Shown here one piece after another: positions 7,505 to 14,117 of a stretch of 14,128 nucleotides of DNA (position 1 is the first letter of the stretch; each line of letters begins with the position of its first letter). Source of the DNA: an uncultured Rickettsiales bacterium (GTDB lineage: Bacteria; Pseudomonadota; Alphaproteobacteria; Rickettsiales; UBA998). The DNA is taken from contig CALJMC010000175.1 in NCBI GenBank assembly GCA_937982385.1, positions 1-14,128 on the forward strand. The letters run 5' to 3'. The notes beneath the pieces were generated by a model, which was not told the DNA's origin, did no database searches, and saw only the letters and a program-made list of their open reading frames with translations. Made by a program: the position numbers and the translations under genes.

Positions 7505-8075
7505 GTGATAAATCGTTACTATCAGGCTTATTATATGGCAAGTCATCCTGCACCGTATAGCCTTTATCTTCGCGCCACTCATGTTCAACTGCCTCAAGAA
7601 TAAGTTGATTTTCAAAAGGTCGCTTGTTGCACATACTGCCAGACCTAAGGTCTATATCGCCGTGCTTCATAAGTGGTTGTAACGCTTCATTGGTGTATTG
7701 GCGCACTTGAAGCGCTAAGTCTTCTTCTGTAATGCCCCATTCTTTTACTAATGCTTTAACTGCCTCTGGGTTATTTGCATATTCTTTTGAACCTTTTTCA
7801 TTAATGCGCTCTACACTTATAAACTCTTCTCCATCATCACACGTGAAAGCAGCAAAAGTTTTAGCTGTAGCTACTCTTAGTTCCCTAGCACCATCTCGCG
7901 CGTAAAATTTATCGCCTTCTGGAAAAGCCATATATGAAAAAGCACCTTCTTTATTCAACACATATTGATTGTCAGCGATAGGCAGCCCTTGTTCGCTTTC
8001 AGCTTGCATCATTTTCTGCATCACACGCGCCATCAATTCTGATTGCTCTGCTTCATTCGTTTTATTATCCGCCAT
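7494..8075 (-). CDS. Hypothetical protein, 193 residues, unrecognised
   Basis: I do not recognise a family. The ATG has a good ribosome site (AAGAGG, then CAATC) and the frame is open for 193 codons, so it is probably a real gene. The product is soluble and rather acidic, with no signal peptide or membrane segment. The N-terminal 30 residues are charged and probably helical (QSELMARVMQKMMQAESEQG), the middle looks alpha/beta, and the C-terminal 20 residues are polar and probably disordered. There are few cysteines (one in FTCDDGEE, one in SMCNKRPFE). Local GC in sampled 60-base lines is about 33-40%, against about 48% in a sampled line of fadD. It is the only minus-strand gene between two rightward units, overlaps fadD tail to tail by 11 nt, and starts about 80 nt from lgt in a divergent arrangement. 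It may be a lineage-specific or acquired gene. Confidence 0.72.
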   Translation of the reverse strand: MADNKTNEAEQSELMARVMQKMMQAESEQGLPIADNQYVLNKEGAFSYMAFPEGDKFYARDGARELRVATAKTFAAFTCDDGEEFISVERINEKGSKEYANNPEAVKALVKEWGITEEDLALQVRQYTNEALQPLMKHGDIDLRSGSMCNKRPFENQLILEAVEHEWREDKGYTVQDDLPYNKPDSNDLSPKR

Positions 8076-8100
8076 GATTGCCTCTTATTGTTGTTTATTA

Positions 8101-8129
8101 TTGCACTCATCTCTTTCAAGCGGCATTAT
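8101..8129 (+). promoter_or_regulatory. Candidate promoter for the lgt operon
   Basis: TTGCAC (8101-8106) and CATTAT (8124-8129) are 17 nt apart. A transcript would begin near 8136, which rules out the upstream TTG at 8078 as start and fits ATG 8153 or 8165. Both boxes are only partial matches to consensus. Confidence 0.35.
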
Positions 8130-8152
8130 TAGCATATCATTATTACAATTTC

Positions 8153-8992
8153 ATGACGGTTCCTATGTTTTCTGCCTTGCTCCTCTCCTTCCCCAATATC
8201 GACCCTGTCATCTTTCAGATTGGGCCGATTGCGCTGCGTTGGTATTCACTGGCTTATATGCTCGGTGTGGTGGGCGGCTGGTGGTATTTGGGCGTGCTAG
8301 ACCGCCGCACGACGCCGTTTTTCACCACTGAACAGCGTGATGATGTTATTTTATGGGCAATCGCAGGGATTATCCTCGGCGGCAGACTTGGCTATGTGCT
8401 GTTTTACAATTTCGGATATTTCGTTCAAAACCCCTCAGAAATCTTGCAAGTCTGGCAAGGCGGCATGTCGTTTCATGGCGGAACCATTGGCGTCACATTC
8501 GCGTTTTGGCTCTATGCCCGCAAAAACGCTATGCGCTGGGTGCCACTGATGGACAGAATCGCCTGCGTCACCCCCATTGGGCTGTTCTTCGGGCGCATCT
8601 CCAACTTCATCAATGGCGAACTTTATGGACGCACTACCGACGCGTATTTCGGCATGGTCTTCCCCAATGGCGGCACACTGCCCCGCCACCCCTCACAGCT
8701 CTATGAAGCAGCCCTAGAAGGCTTAGCCGTTGGACTCATCCTCTGGTTTATCGCCACGAAACGCAATGCACTCGGATTCGCAGGACGTTGCAGCGGTATA
8801 TTCCTCTGCGGCTATAGCGTGTCACGCTTTTTCATCGAATATTTCCGCGAACCAGATGCACATTTAGGCTTTATTCTTGGGCATCTCAGCATGGGGCAAT
8901 TGCTCTGCATTCCGATGGTTCTGCTTGGCATCTGGCTGATTATGACAAGCTCAAAACGCCCAGTAGAAGCGCGCGAGGTTGCCAATGACTAG
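8153..8992 (+). CDS. lgt: Prolipoprotein diacylglyceryl transferase
   Basis: Inner-membrane enzyme that transfers diacylglycerol from phosphatidylglycerol to the lipobox cysteine of pre-lipoproteins. Numbered from the chosen start (279 residues), the family landmarks are NIDPVIFQIGPIALRWY (15-31), SFHGG with the essential-region His108, the Lgt signature GRISNFINGELYGR (147-160) and SRFFIEYFREPD near the end. Several hydrophobic membrane segments are evident. The open frame extends back to TTG 8078, but the extra 25 residues do not look like Lgt and would precede the candidate promoter. ATG 8153 or ATG 8165 (MFSALLLSFPNIDP) is more likely, and neither has a clear ribosome site. It is the first gene of a rightward operon and overlaps the next gene by 8 nt. 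The lipoprotein at 5499 would be a substrate. Confidence 0.95.
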   Translation: MTVPMFSALLLSFPNIDPVIFQIGPIALRWYSLAYMLGVVGGWWYLGVLDRRTTPFFTTEQRDDVILWAIAGIILGGRLGYVLFYNFGYFVQNPSEILQVWQGGMSFHGGTIGVTFAFWLYARKNAMRWVPLMDRIACVTPIGLFFGRISNFINGELYGRTTDAYFGMVFPNGGTLPRHPSQLYEAALEGLAVGLILWFIATKRNALGFAGRCSGIFLCGYSVSRFFIEYFREPDAHLGFILGHLSMGQLLCIPMVLLGIWLIMTSSKRPVEAREVAND

Positions 8993-10088
8993 CCCGCTCA
9001 TGCCCATAGTACAAAAGGAAATCATCGACAAAGGTGCGATTACCGTTGCCGATTATATGGCGCTCGCCCTTGGTCACCCTGAACATGGCTATTATATGCG
9101 CGAGAATCCGTTCGGGCGTAAAGGTGATTTTGTAACCGCGCCCGAAATCTCACAAATATTTGGTGAACTCATTGGTGCATGGTGCGCTGAGCTTTGGCTG
9201 CAAACGGGTGGCGGCGATATGCAACTGGTCGAGCTTGGCCCAGGGCGCGGCACCTTAATGAGTGATATTCTCCGCTCCACAGCCCATGTTCCCGGTTTTC
9301 ATGATTCGCTCTGTATCACGATGGTGGAAACCAGTGAATCCCTCATAGAAAAGCAAAAAACGAAGCTACAAGACATGCACCCGCGTGTCTATTGGCAAAG
9401 GGATATTGAAGATTTACCGCGCATGCCCGCCATTTTCCTCGCCAATGAGTTTTTTGATGCGCTGCCCATTCGTCAATTCATCAAAACTGATGGCGGGCTT
9501 AAAGAAAAAATGGTCACCATGGATTTGGATGATCCTGAAAAACTCGTCTTCACTATCCAAGAAATGGGACTTACGCTGGTGAAGGGCGGAGACTATAGTG
9601 ATGATGGCTCGGTCACAGAAACCTGCCCAGCCGCACGGATGATAATGCAGCAAATATGTGATCATTTACGCGTACATGGTGGCGCCGGACTCGCGATTGA
9701 CTATGGCTACACAGGCGGCAGCGCAGGCAACACATTACAAGCCGTACGCGACCATGGATTTTATCCTGTGTTGGAAACTCCCGGCAAAGCAGACATCACC
9801 GCCCATGTCGATTTTGATAGCCTCGGCGCCATCGCATCTGAGAGTGGTATGAGGGTATTTGACATCGTGTCGCAAGGCGCATTGCTGATGAAATTAGGTG
9901 CAGAGATTCGCGCTGAAGTCGTCATGCGCAATGCATCTAAAGAGCAACGCGAAGAGATCGTTTCAGGGTTAGAACGCCTCATCTCACCATCCGAAATGGG
10001 GGAGCTTTTCAAGGCCCTTGCCTTCACCTCATATGAGGGAATAACGCTCGCTGGATTCAACCCGCTTGATGAAGAAAATGACACATGA
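8985..10088 (+). CDS. Class I SAM-dependent methyltransferase of the MidA/NDUFAF7 family (COG1565)
   Basis: A 367-residue protein. Hallmarks are the N-terminal KGDFVTAPEISQIFGELIGAW (46-66), the SAM-binding VELGPGRGTLMSDIL (82-96), and LANEFFDALPIRQF in the middle. The eukaryotic homologue NDUFAF7 (MidA in Dictyostelium) methylates an arginine of complex I subunit NDUFS2 during assembly. A similar role on bacterial NuoD is plausible but is inference; no nuo gene is in the window. I chose ATG 8985 because GAGG lies six bases upstream; the in-frame TTG 8979 is less likely. It overlaps lgt by 8 nt and its TGA overlaps the next ATG (ATGA), so translation is probably coupled across the three genes. 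To my knowledge the lgt-methyltransferase-pgeF order is common in Alphaproteobacteria. Confidence 0.9.
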   Translation: MTSPLMPIVQKEIIDKGAITVADYMALALGHPEHGYYMRENPFGRKGDFVTAPEISQIFGELIGAWCAELWLQTGGGDMQLVELGPGRGTLMSDILRSTAHVPGFHDSLCITMVETSESLIEKQKTKLQDMHPRVYWQRDIEDLPRMPAIFLANEFFDALPIRQFIKTDGGLKEKMVTMDLDDPEKLVFTIQEMGLTLVKGGDYSDDGSVTETCPAARMIMQQICDHLRVHGGAGLAIDYGYTGGSAGNTLQAVRDHGFYPVLETPGKADITAHVDFDSLGAIASESGMRVFDIVSQGALLMKLGAEIRAEVVMRNASKEQREEIVSGLERLISPSEMGELFKALAFTSYEGITLAGFNPLDEENDT

Positions 10089-10861
10089 AAATACCCCATA
10101 TCATCTGCGCACAGTTAAACCAAAACACGAACATTCAGCATGGATTTTTCGGGAGCCAAGGCGGTGTGTCTGACGGAATATACACTGCGCTCAATTGCGG
10201 CTATGGGTCGGACGATAAACGTGAAAATATTACTAAAAATCGTGCGTTAATAGCGCAAGAATTTAACATAATTGAACAGTCATTAATAACTGTTAATCAA
10301 ATACATAGTAATAATGTTTTAACCATTAAGATTAATAATTCAAGTGATACATTAAGTGATGGCGATGCGATGGTCACGAATCAGTCAGGATTAGCCCTCG
10401 CCATTCAGACGGCGGACTGCGTTCCCGTCCTTTTCTCAGATGCTAAAAATGGCATCATCGGCGCGGCACATGCAGGGTGGAAAGGCGCCATCTCCGGCAT
10501 CACTGACAACACTATTTTAGCGATGACAAAACTAGGTGCAAAGGCCGCCGAAATCACCGCTTCAATTGGCCCGTGCATCGCCCAACCTTCCTATGAAATT
10601 TCACAAGAATTTTATAAGAGGTTCATCGCTGAAAATTCCGAGAACTCCACCTTCTTCAAGGACGGAAAAACAGGGCATTATTATTTCGATATTAAATCCT
10701 ATGTCGCAAAGCGCTTGGCTGATGCGGGCATTGAAACCATCTCGGTGCTGGGCAATGACACTTGCGCGGAGGAGGATTTTTTCTTCTCAAATCGTCGAAG
10801 AAACTTGCGTGGCGAGCCAGATTATGGCAGACAACTCTCAGTAATAATGTTGAAAGAATAA
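10085..10861 (+). CDS. pgeF: Peptidoglycan editing factor PgeF (YfiH/multicopper-polyphenol-oxidase-like)
   Basis: A 258-residue protein of the YfiH/LACC1 family (formerly DUF152). In E. coli it removes wrongly incorporated L-Ser-containing peptidoglycan precursors; relatives act as purine nucleoside phosphorylase or deaminase. The zinc-site residues are visible: His74 in NQIHS, Cys112 in TADCVPVLF and His129 in GAAHAGWKG. GPCIAQPSYEIS and the C-terminal EEDFFFSNRR are also characteristic. The ATG overlaps the preceding stop by 4 nt (ATGA). Oddity: codons in about 10221-10360 have only about 24% GC by hand count (33 of 140), far below the surrounding sequence, and encode an Asn/Ile-rich stretch (TIKINNSSD). 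The active-site His74 lies within this stretch, so it is not a simple insertion. Confidence 0.94.
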   Translation: MKIPHIICAQLNQNTNIQHGFFGSQGGVSDGIYTALNCGYGSDDKRENITKNRALIAQEFNIIEQSLITVNQIHSNNVLTIKINNSSDTLSDGDAMVTNQSGLALAIQTADCVPVLFSDAKNGIIGAAHAGWKGAISGITDNTILAMTKLGAKAAEITASIGPCIAQPSYEISQEFYKRFIAENSENSTFFKDGKTGHYYFDIKSYVAKRLADAGIETISVLGNDTCAEEDFFFSNRRRNLRGEPDYGRQLSVIMLKE

Positions 10862-10865
10862 TACG

Positions 10866-11744
10866 ATGACGATGCCCGAACCTTTTGATAAACGCGATGG
10901 AAAAATTTGGTATAATGGTGAGCTGGTTGACTGGCAAGATGCCAAGGTGCATGTGCTGAACCATGGCCTGCATTATGCAAGCAGCGTGTTTGAAGGCGTA
11001 CGCGTCTATAATGGTAAGATTTTCAAATGTACCGAGCATAATGAACGTTTCAAACGTTCTGCGCAGATTTTGGACTTCGAAATTCCCTACAGTGTCGAAG
11101 AACTCGATGCAGCGTGTGAAGCAGCCGTAACATCAAACAATGTTGAAAATGGCTATATCCGCCCTGTTGCATGGCGCGGTAGTGAAATGATGGCGATTTC
11201 AGCACAGCAAACTTCTACCAATGTGGCTGTGGCTGCATGGAGCTGGCCATCCTATTTTTCTGATGAAGCGCGCCAACGTGGGCTGAAACTTAAAACTTCG
11301 CCATGGCAGCGCCCTGCCCCGAATTCTGCCCCGACAGACAGCAAGGCCGCTGGCCTCTATATGATTTGCACTATGAGCAAGCATAATGCCGAGCGCGAGG
11401 GCTATGAAGATGCCCTGATGCTCGATTATCGCGGCTATATCGCCGAGGCCACAGGCGCGAACATGTTTTTGGTGATTGATGGTGACATCCACACCCCCAC
11501 CCCCGATTGCTTCCTAGACGGCATTACGCGCCGCACGGTGATAGAGCTTGCTAAGAAGCGCGGCTATAACGTCATAGAACGCCATATAAAGCCCGAAGAG
11601 CTATCAAACGTGACTGAAGTGTTCCTGACAGGCACCGCCGCCGAAGTGACCCCTGTAGGCTCCATAGACGACCATAAATTCACCGTCGGTGACATCACCA
11701 AGAACTTGATGGATGATTACGGTAAGCTTGTTAGAGGCGAATAG
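10866..11744 (+). CDS. ilvE: Branched-chain amino acid aminotransferase
   Basis: PLP-dependent class IV transaminase for the last step of Leu, Ile and Val synthesis and the first step of their breakdown. It has 292 residues. The catalytic Lys160 in PTDSKAAGLYM matches the position of the E. coli enzyme. LNHGLHYASSVFEGVRVY (31-48), EATGANMFLV and FLTGTAAEVTPV are IlvE signatures. It begins 4 nt after pgeF. ATG 10866 is chosen, with ATG 10872 possible; the ribosome site (GAAAGAA) is weak, consistent with coupling to pgeF. It ends the rightward operon, and a strong hairpin with T5 follows immediately. Its presence behind pgeF has no obvious functional link to cell-wall genes. Confidence 0.96.
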   Translation: MTMPEPFDKRDGKIWYNGELVDWQDAKVHVLNHGLHYASSVFEGVRVYNGKIFKCTEHNERFKRSAQILDFEIPYSVEELDAACEAAVTSNNVENGYIRPVAWRGSEMMAISAQQTSTNVAVAAWSWPSYFSDEARQRGLKLKTSPWQRPAPNSAPTDSKAAGLYMICTMSKHNAEREGYEDALMLDYRGYIAEATGANMFLVIDGDIHTPTPDCFLDGITRRTVIELAKKRGYNVIERHIKPEELSNVTEVFLTGTAAEVTPVGSIDDHKFTVGDITKNLMDDYGKLVRGE

Positions 11745-11756
11745 TTTATAATTCTC

Positions 11757-11804
11757 GTCATTCCGTACCCGAGCGTCAGCTCGGAAATGACACGGAATCT
11801 TTTT
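11757..11804 (+). terminator. Rho-independent-like terminator of the lgt-ilvE operon
   Basis: An outer stem GTCATTCCGT/ACGGAATC encloses an inner hairpin CCGAGC-GTCA-GCTCGG and is followed by TTTTT (11800-11804), 13 nt after the ilvE stop. It doubles as the left module of a composite palindromic repeat. Confidence 0.7.
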
Positions 11805-11867
11805 CAGAATAAGCTGATACTACACAGAATATGTTTGACGAGATCCCGTGTCGTAGCACGGGATGAC
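11757..11867. repeat. Composite REP-like palindromic repeat, copy 3
   Basis: The left module (11757-11800) keeps the GTCAT...ATCT ends but carries a nested hairpin instead of a simple loop. The right module (11840-11867) has stem ATCCCGTG/CACGGGAT around TCGTAG, flanked by GAG and GAC. The right module is the reverse complement of 651-678 except for two positions that pair with each other in the stem (G-C changed to C-G). It lies between convergent ilvE and the M23 peptidase gene. Confidence 0.82.
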
Positions 11868-11889
11868 GTAGTGGGCGTGTATAACAAGC

Positions 11890-12702
11890 CTACTTTTTAA
11901 ATCTATTCACCACTAAAGCAGGGTCGATGCGCTGATCAAACCAGTTCATGCGCCAATCTAGGTGCGGGCCTGTGGCGCGGCCACCTGCGCCGATATCGCC
12001 TATTACATCGCCTTGCTTGACCTCTTGCCCGACCTGCACATGCAGTTTTTGCAAATGGAGGAAGGCGCTGCTGAGGTTGTAGCCGTGATCCATAATGACC
12101 GTGCCACCGCTGAAATAGTTGTTGGCTTGTGCCATGCGGACAATACCATCAGCGGGCGCATAGGCGGGTGAGCCTGCGGGTGCGGCATAATCAATGCCAA
12201 AATGCGGGCGTTTTGGCGTGCCGTTATAAAAACGTTGCGAGCCATAAACACCTGAAATTCTGCCCTTGGCGGGTTGCACAAAGCCAGAATTGAATAATGG
12301 TTCTTTTACGCTGTTCTTACGCGCAGCGGCAATTTCGCCCACTTCTCGGCTGATGCGTTTTTGGATGGATGGTTTACGTGGCGGCGTTACCGTTCGTTGC
12401 GGCACGCCATTGACACGTTGAATGTTATATTCGCGTTGGGTGATGTTCAGTGTTTCTTCTGAAGTTTTTCCCTGTGCATCTATAATTTTAAGGGTCGCGG
12501 TTGCAGGATGGTCGCGTCCAAACCCAACCACAAATGAGCCATCTGGCGCTACAGGTATTTTTCGTTTACCTAACCATACTTCAGACTCTGGATTAACATG
12601 AGACTGCACCAATCCACCTTGCGTGAATTCACCTTCCCACGCCATCTTCGCAGATGCGGGGTTAGTTATTAATAACAATAGTATAAAAGGAAAACTTCTC
12701 AC
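11890..12702 (-). CDS. Secreted M23 (LytM-type) peptidase
   Basis: A 270-residue periplasmic protein. It has a Sec signal peptide (MRSFPFILLLLITNPASA, probable cut after Ala18), an N-terminal beta-rich region to about residue 90, a basic linker (about 101-135), and a C-terminal LytM domain (about 140-265). Metal-site residues are His167 and Asp171 in HFGID, His216 in AFLHLQ, and His247 in GPHLDWRM. The usual second His of HxH is Asp249 here; from memory this HLD form is frequent in alphaproteobacterial homologues and may still bind zinc, but loss of activity is possible. It would cut peptidoglycan cross-links or act as a regulator of such enzymes. The start is GTG 12702: no other start preserves the signal peptide, and the ribosome site is poor. 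It lies 13 nt downstream of hldD and is probably co-transcribed with it. Confidence 0.9.
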   Translation of the reverse strand: MRSFPFILLLLITNPASAKMAWEGEFTQGGLVQSHVNPESEVWLGKRKIPVAPDGSFVVGFGRDHPATATLKIIDAQGKTSEETLNITQREYNIQRVNGVPQRTVTPPRKPSIQKRISREVGEIAAARKNSVKEPLFNSGFVQPAKGRISGVYGSQRFYNGTPKRPHFGIDYAAPAGSPAYAPADGIVRMAQANNYFSGGTVIMDHGYNLSSAFLHLQKLHVQVGQEVKQGDVIGDIGAGGRATGPHLDWRMNWFDQRIDPALVVNRFKK

Positions 12703-12715
12703 AATTAAACACCGT

Positions 12716-13714
12716 TTACAAATGAGGGTCTGGAAGCATCAAATAGTTTTGGACATAGTCCTTCACGCCCTCTTCCAAAGGCTGAAAAGACTTTGTATAT
12801 CCCGCTGCTTCGAGTCGCCCATTATTTGATTCAGTGAAATATTGATATTTATTTTTCAGCTCTTCTGGCATATCAATGAAATTGATATTAGTTTCTTTTC
12901 CCGCACCAACAAAGGTCGCCGCGGCTAGATCATTAAAGCTTTGTGCTTTGCCCGAACCCACATTAAACATGCCTGATGTGTCAGGATTATCAATGAGCCA
13001 CAACACCACATTGACACAATCTTTGACATAAACAAAATCGCGAAGCTGCTCGCCGTCTTTATAATCAGGATGATAGGATTTGAACAAATTCACCGCCAAG
13101 CCTTCTTTCGCACGAGGGAAAATGCGTGAAATAACACTTTGCTGTTCGCTTTTGTGATATTCATTGGGCCCATAGACGTTGAAGAAACGAAGCCCTGCCC
13201 ATTGTGCGGGCGTTTCCTCACCACGCGCCAACGCGCGTGCAATGTGATAATCGAAGATATATTTACTCCAACCATAGGTATTGAGCGGACGGAGCTTATT
13301 CATCGCCTCGAGTGAAATATCATCATCAAAACCATGTTCACCGCCGCCATAGACAGAGGCAGAGGACGCATAAATAAAGCGTTTTCCATTCTCACGACAC
13401 CATGCCCACAAGATGCGCGGAAGGGTAAAATTCGTCTCTAACATCAAATCACCGTCCGTTTCCGTAGTGGACGAAATCGCGCCCATATGGATGATGGCAT
13501 CGAGCGATTCTGCATTACTATCGAGCCAATAGAACATCTCAGCAGGTGAAATATATTCATCCACAGGTTGGCGGACATTATTGCGCCATTTGTCATCATT
13601 GGTGCCATAGAAATCGCAAATGGTCACATGGTCCTGCGGGCGAGTTTTTGCCAGCCCTGCCGCCACATTCGACCCGATAAACCCTGCACCACCTGTCACG
13701 AGATATTTTTTCAT
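12716..13714 (-). CDS. hldD: ADP-L-glycero-D-manno-heptose 6-epimerase
   Basis: Makes ADP-L,D-heptose for the inner core of lipopolysaccharide (also called RfaD or WaaD). It is an extended short-chain dehydrogenase of 332 residues. The NADP motif GGAGFIG is at 8-14, the SSAS loop at 117-120, and the catalytic Tyr147 and Lys151 lie in TYGWSKY. FFNVYGPNEYHK and RDFVYVKDC are typical of the epimerase. The open frame runs upstream to 13798, but the extra 28 residues are not part of the family, and the ATG at 13714 has a strong ribosome site (AGAGGTGG). It shows that the organism makes heptose-containing LPS. The M23 peptidase follows after 13 nt; ubiK diverges upstream across a 78-nt promoter region. 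Confidence 0.96.
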   Translation of the reverse strand: MKKYLVTGGAGFIGSNVAAGLAKTRPQDHVTICDFYGTNDDKWRNNVRQPVDEYISPAEMFYWLDSNAESLDAIIHMGAISSTTETDGDLMLETNFTLPRILWAWCRENGKRFIYASSASVYGGGEHGFDDDISLEAMNKLRPLNTYGWSKYIFDYHIARALARGEETPAQWAGLRFFNVYGPNEYHKSEQQSVISRIFPRAKEGLAVNLFKSYHPDYKDGEQLRDFVYVKDCVNVVLWLIDNPDTSGMFNVGSGKAQSFNDLAAATFVGAGKETNINFIDMPEELKNKYQYFTESNNGRLEAAGYTKSFQPLEEGVKDYVQNYLMLPDPHL

Positions 13715-13732
13715 TTCAATCCACCTCTTTAT

Positions 13733-13782
13733 AATTGCTTGCAAAGAGCTTAACCTATAAAGTTGGGCGCATACAAGCAATT
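13733..13782. promoter_or_regulatory. Symmetric divergent promoter/operator region between hldD and ubiK
   Basis: A perfect 9-bp inverted repeat, AATTGCTTG (13733-13741) and CAAGCAATT (13774-13782), flanks a central CCTATAAAG. Each arm contains TTGCTT reading inward. On the plus strand TTGCTT is 15 nt from TATAAA (13756-13761), and on the minus strand TTGCTT is 15 nt from TATAGG (13759-13754). This could be two overlapping promoters or a regulator site. The 15-nt spacing is shorter than ideal. Confidence 0.35.
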
Positions 13783-13792
13783 GGAGAGAATC

Positions 13793-14035
13793 ATGCAAAA
13801 AGACAGTAAATTATTTGACGATATGGCACGGATGGCAACAAACGCCACTGGCGCCCTGTTCGACATGAAGCGTGAGATTGAAGCATCCGTCGCCTCGCAA
13901 GTGGAAAAATTCATGGAAAAAGCGGGCACAGTCAGCCGCGAAGAGTTCGAAGCAGTACGCACCATGGCAACCAAAGCCCGCGAAGAGAATGAAGCACTTC
14001 GGGCGGAGATTGAGAAGCTTAAGAAAAAGAAATAG
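13793..14035 (+). CDS. ubiK: Accessory factor UbiK-family protein (BMFP domain)
   Basis: An 80-residue protein of the UbiK/YqiC family (DUF526). In gammaproteobacteria UbiK assists the Ubi complex of aerobic ubiquinone synthesis; the older name refers to membrane-fusogenic activity. The N-terminal half (SKLFDDMARMATNATG and KREIEASVASQVEKFM) is amphipathic and alpha-helical. The C-terminal half (about 46-80, SREEFEAVRTMATKAREENE and a lysine-rich end) is a predicted coiled coil that trimerises in the family. I chose ATG 13793, with GGAG eight bases upstream; the in-frame TTG 13763 would start inside the promoter region. From memory, ubiK-like genes often sit beside lgt in Alphaproteobacteria; here it is about 5 kb away on the same strand. 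An inverted repeat follows 2 nt after the stop. Confidence 0.88.
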   Translation: MQKDSKLFDDMARMATNATGALFDMKREIEASVASQVEKFMEKAGTVSREEFEAVRTMATKAREENEALRAEIEKLKKKK

Positions 14036-14037
14036 TC

Positions 14038-14117
14038 GTCACTCCCGCGCAGGCGGGAATCCATATTGCCACATTATACCGTGTTGAAAGATGGATTCCC
14101 GCCTGCGCGGGAATGAC
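14038..14117. repeat. Paired inverted palindromic repeat (GTCATTCCCGC...GGAATCCA type), copy 4
   Basis: Module 14038-14063 and module 14092-14117 are reverse complements at 25 of 26 positions (only C14042 breaks the match), separated by 28 nt. Each also folds alone (TCCCGC/GCGGGA around a 4-nt loop). The outer ends again read GTCA and TGAC, as in the other three copies, but the inner ends are ATCCA/TGGAT. It directly follows ubiK, and a short T4 run (14121-14124) follows, so the full stem could act as that gene's terminator. Translated, it gives the familiar SRAGGNP string seen in spurious frames of many proteobacterial genomes. Confidence 0.88.

Noticed and set aside
8078..8152. N-terminal extension of lgt from TTG 8078
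   Set aside because: The added 25 residues do not resemble Lgt and lie over the candidate promoter and next to the divergent start.
10692..11039. 115-codon minus-strand open frame across the pgeF-ilvE junction
   Set aside because: It is opposite two well-supported coupled genes and has no domain or ribosome site that I can support.
13715..13798. 28-residue N-terminal extension of the heptose epimerase
   Set aside because: The family begins MKKYLVTGGAGFIG, and the ATG at 13714 has a strong ribosome site; the extension overlaps the ubiK promoter and start.
13750..14087. Open frames ending in SRAGGNP- or MDSRLRGSDD-like strings
   Set aside because: These are translations of the palindromic repeat and of the ubiK antisense or alternate frame, not genes.
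14038..14117. Possible CRISPR or transposon ends
   Set aside because: Only two inverted (not direct) units, each self-complementary, with no regular spacers, transposase or target duplication visible.
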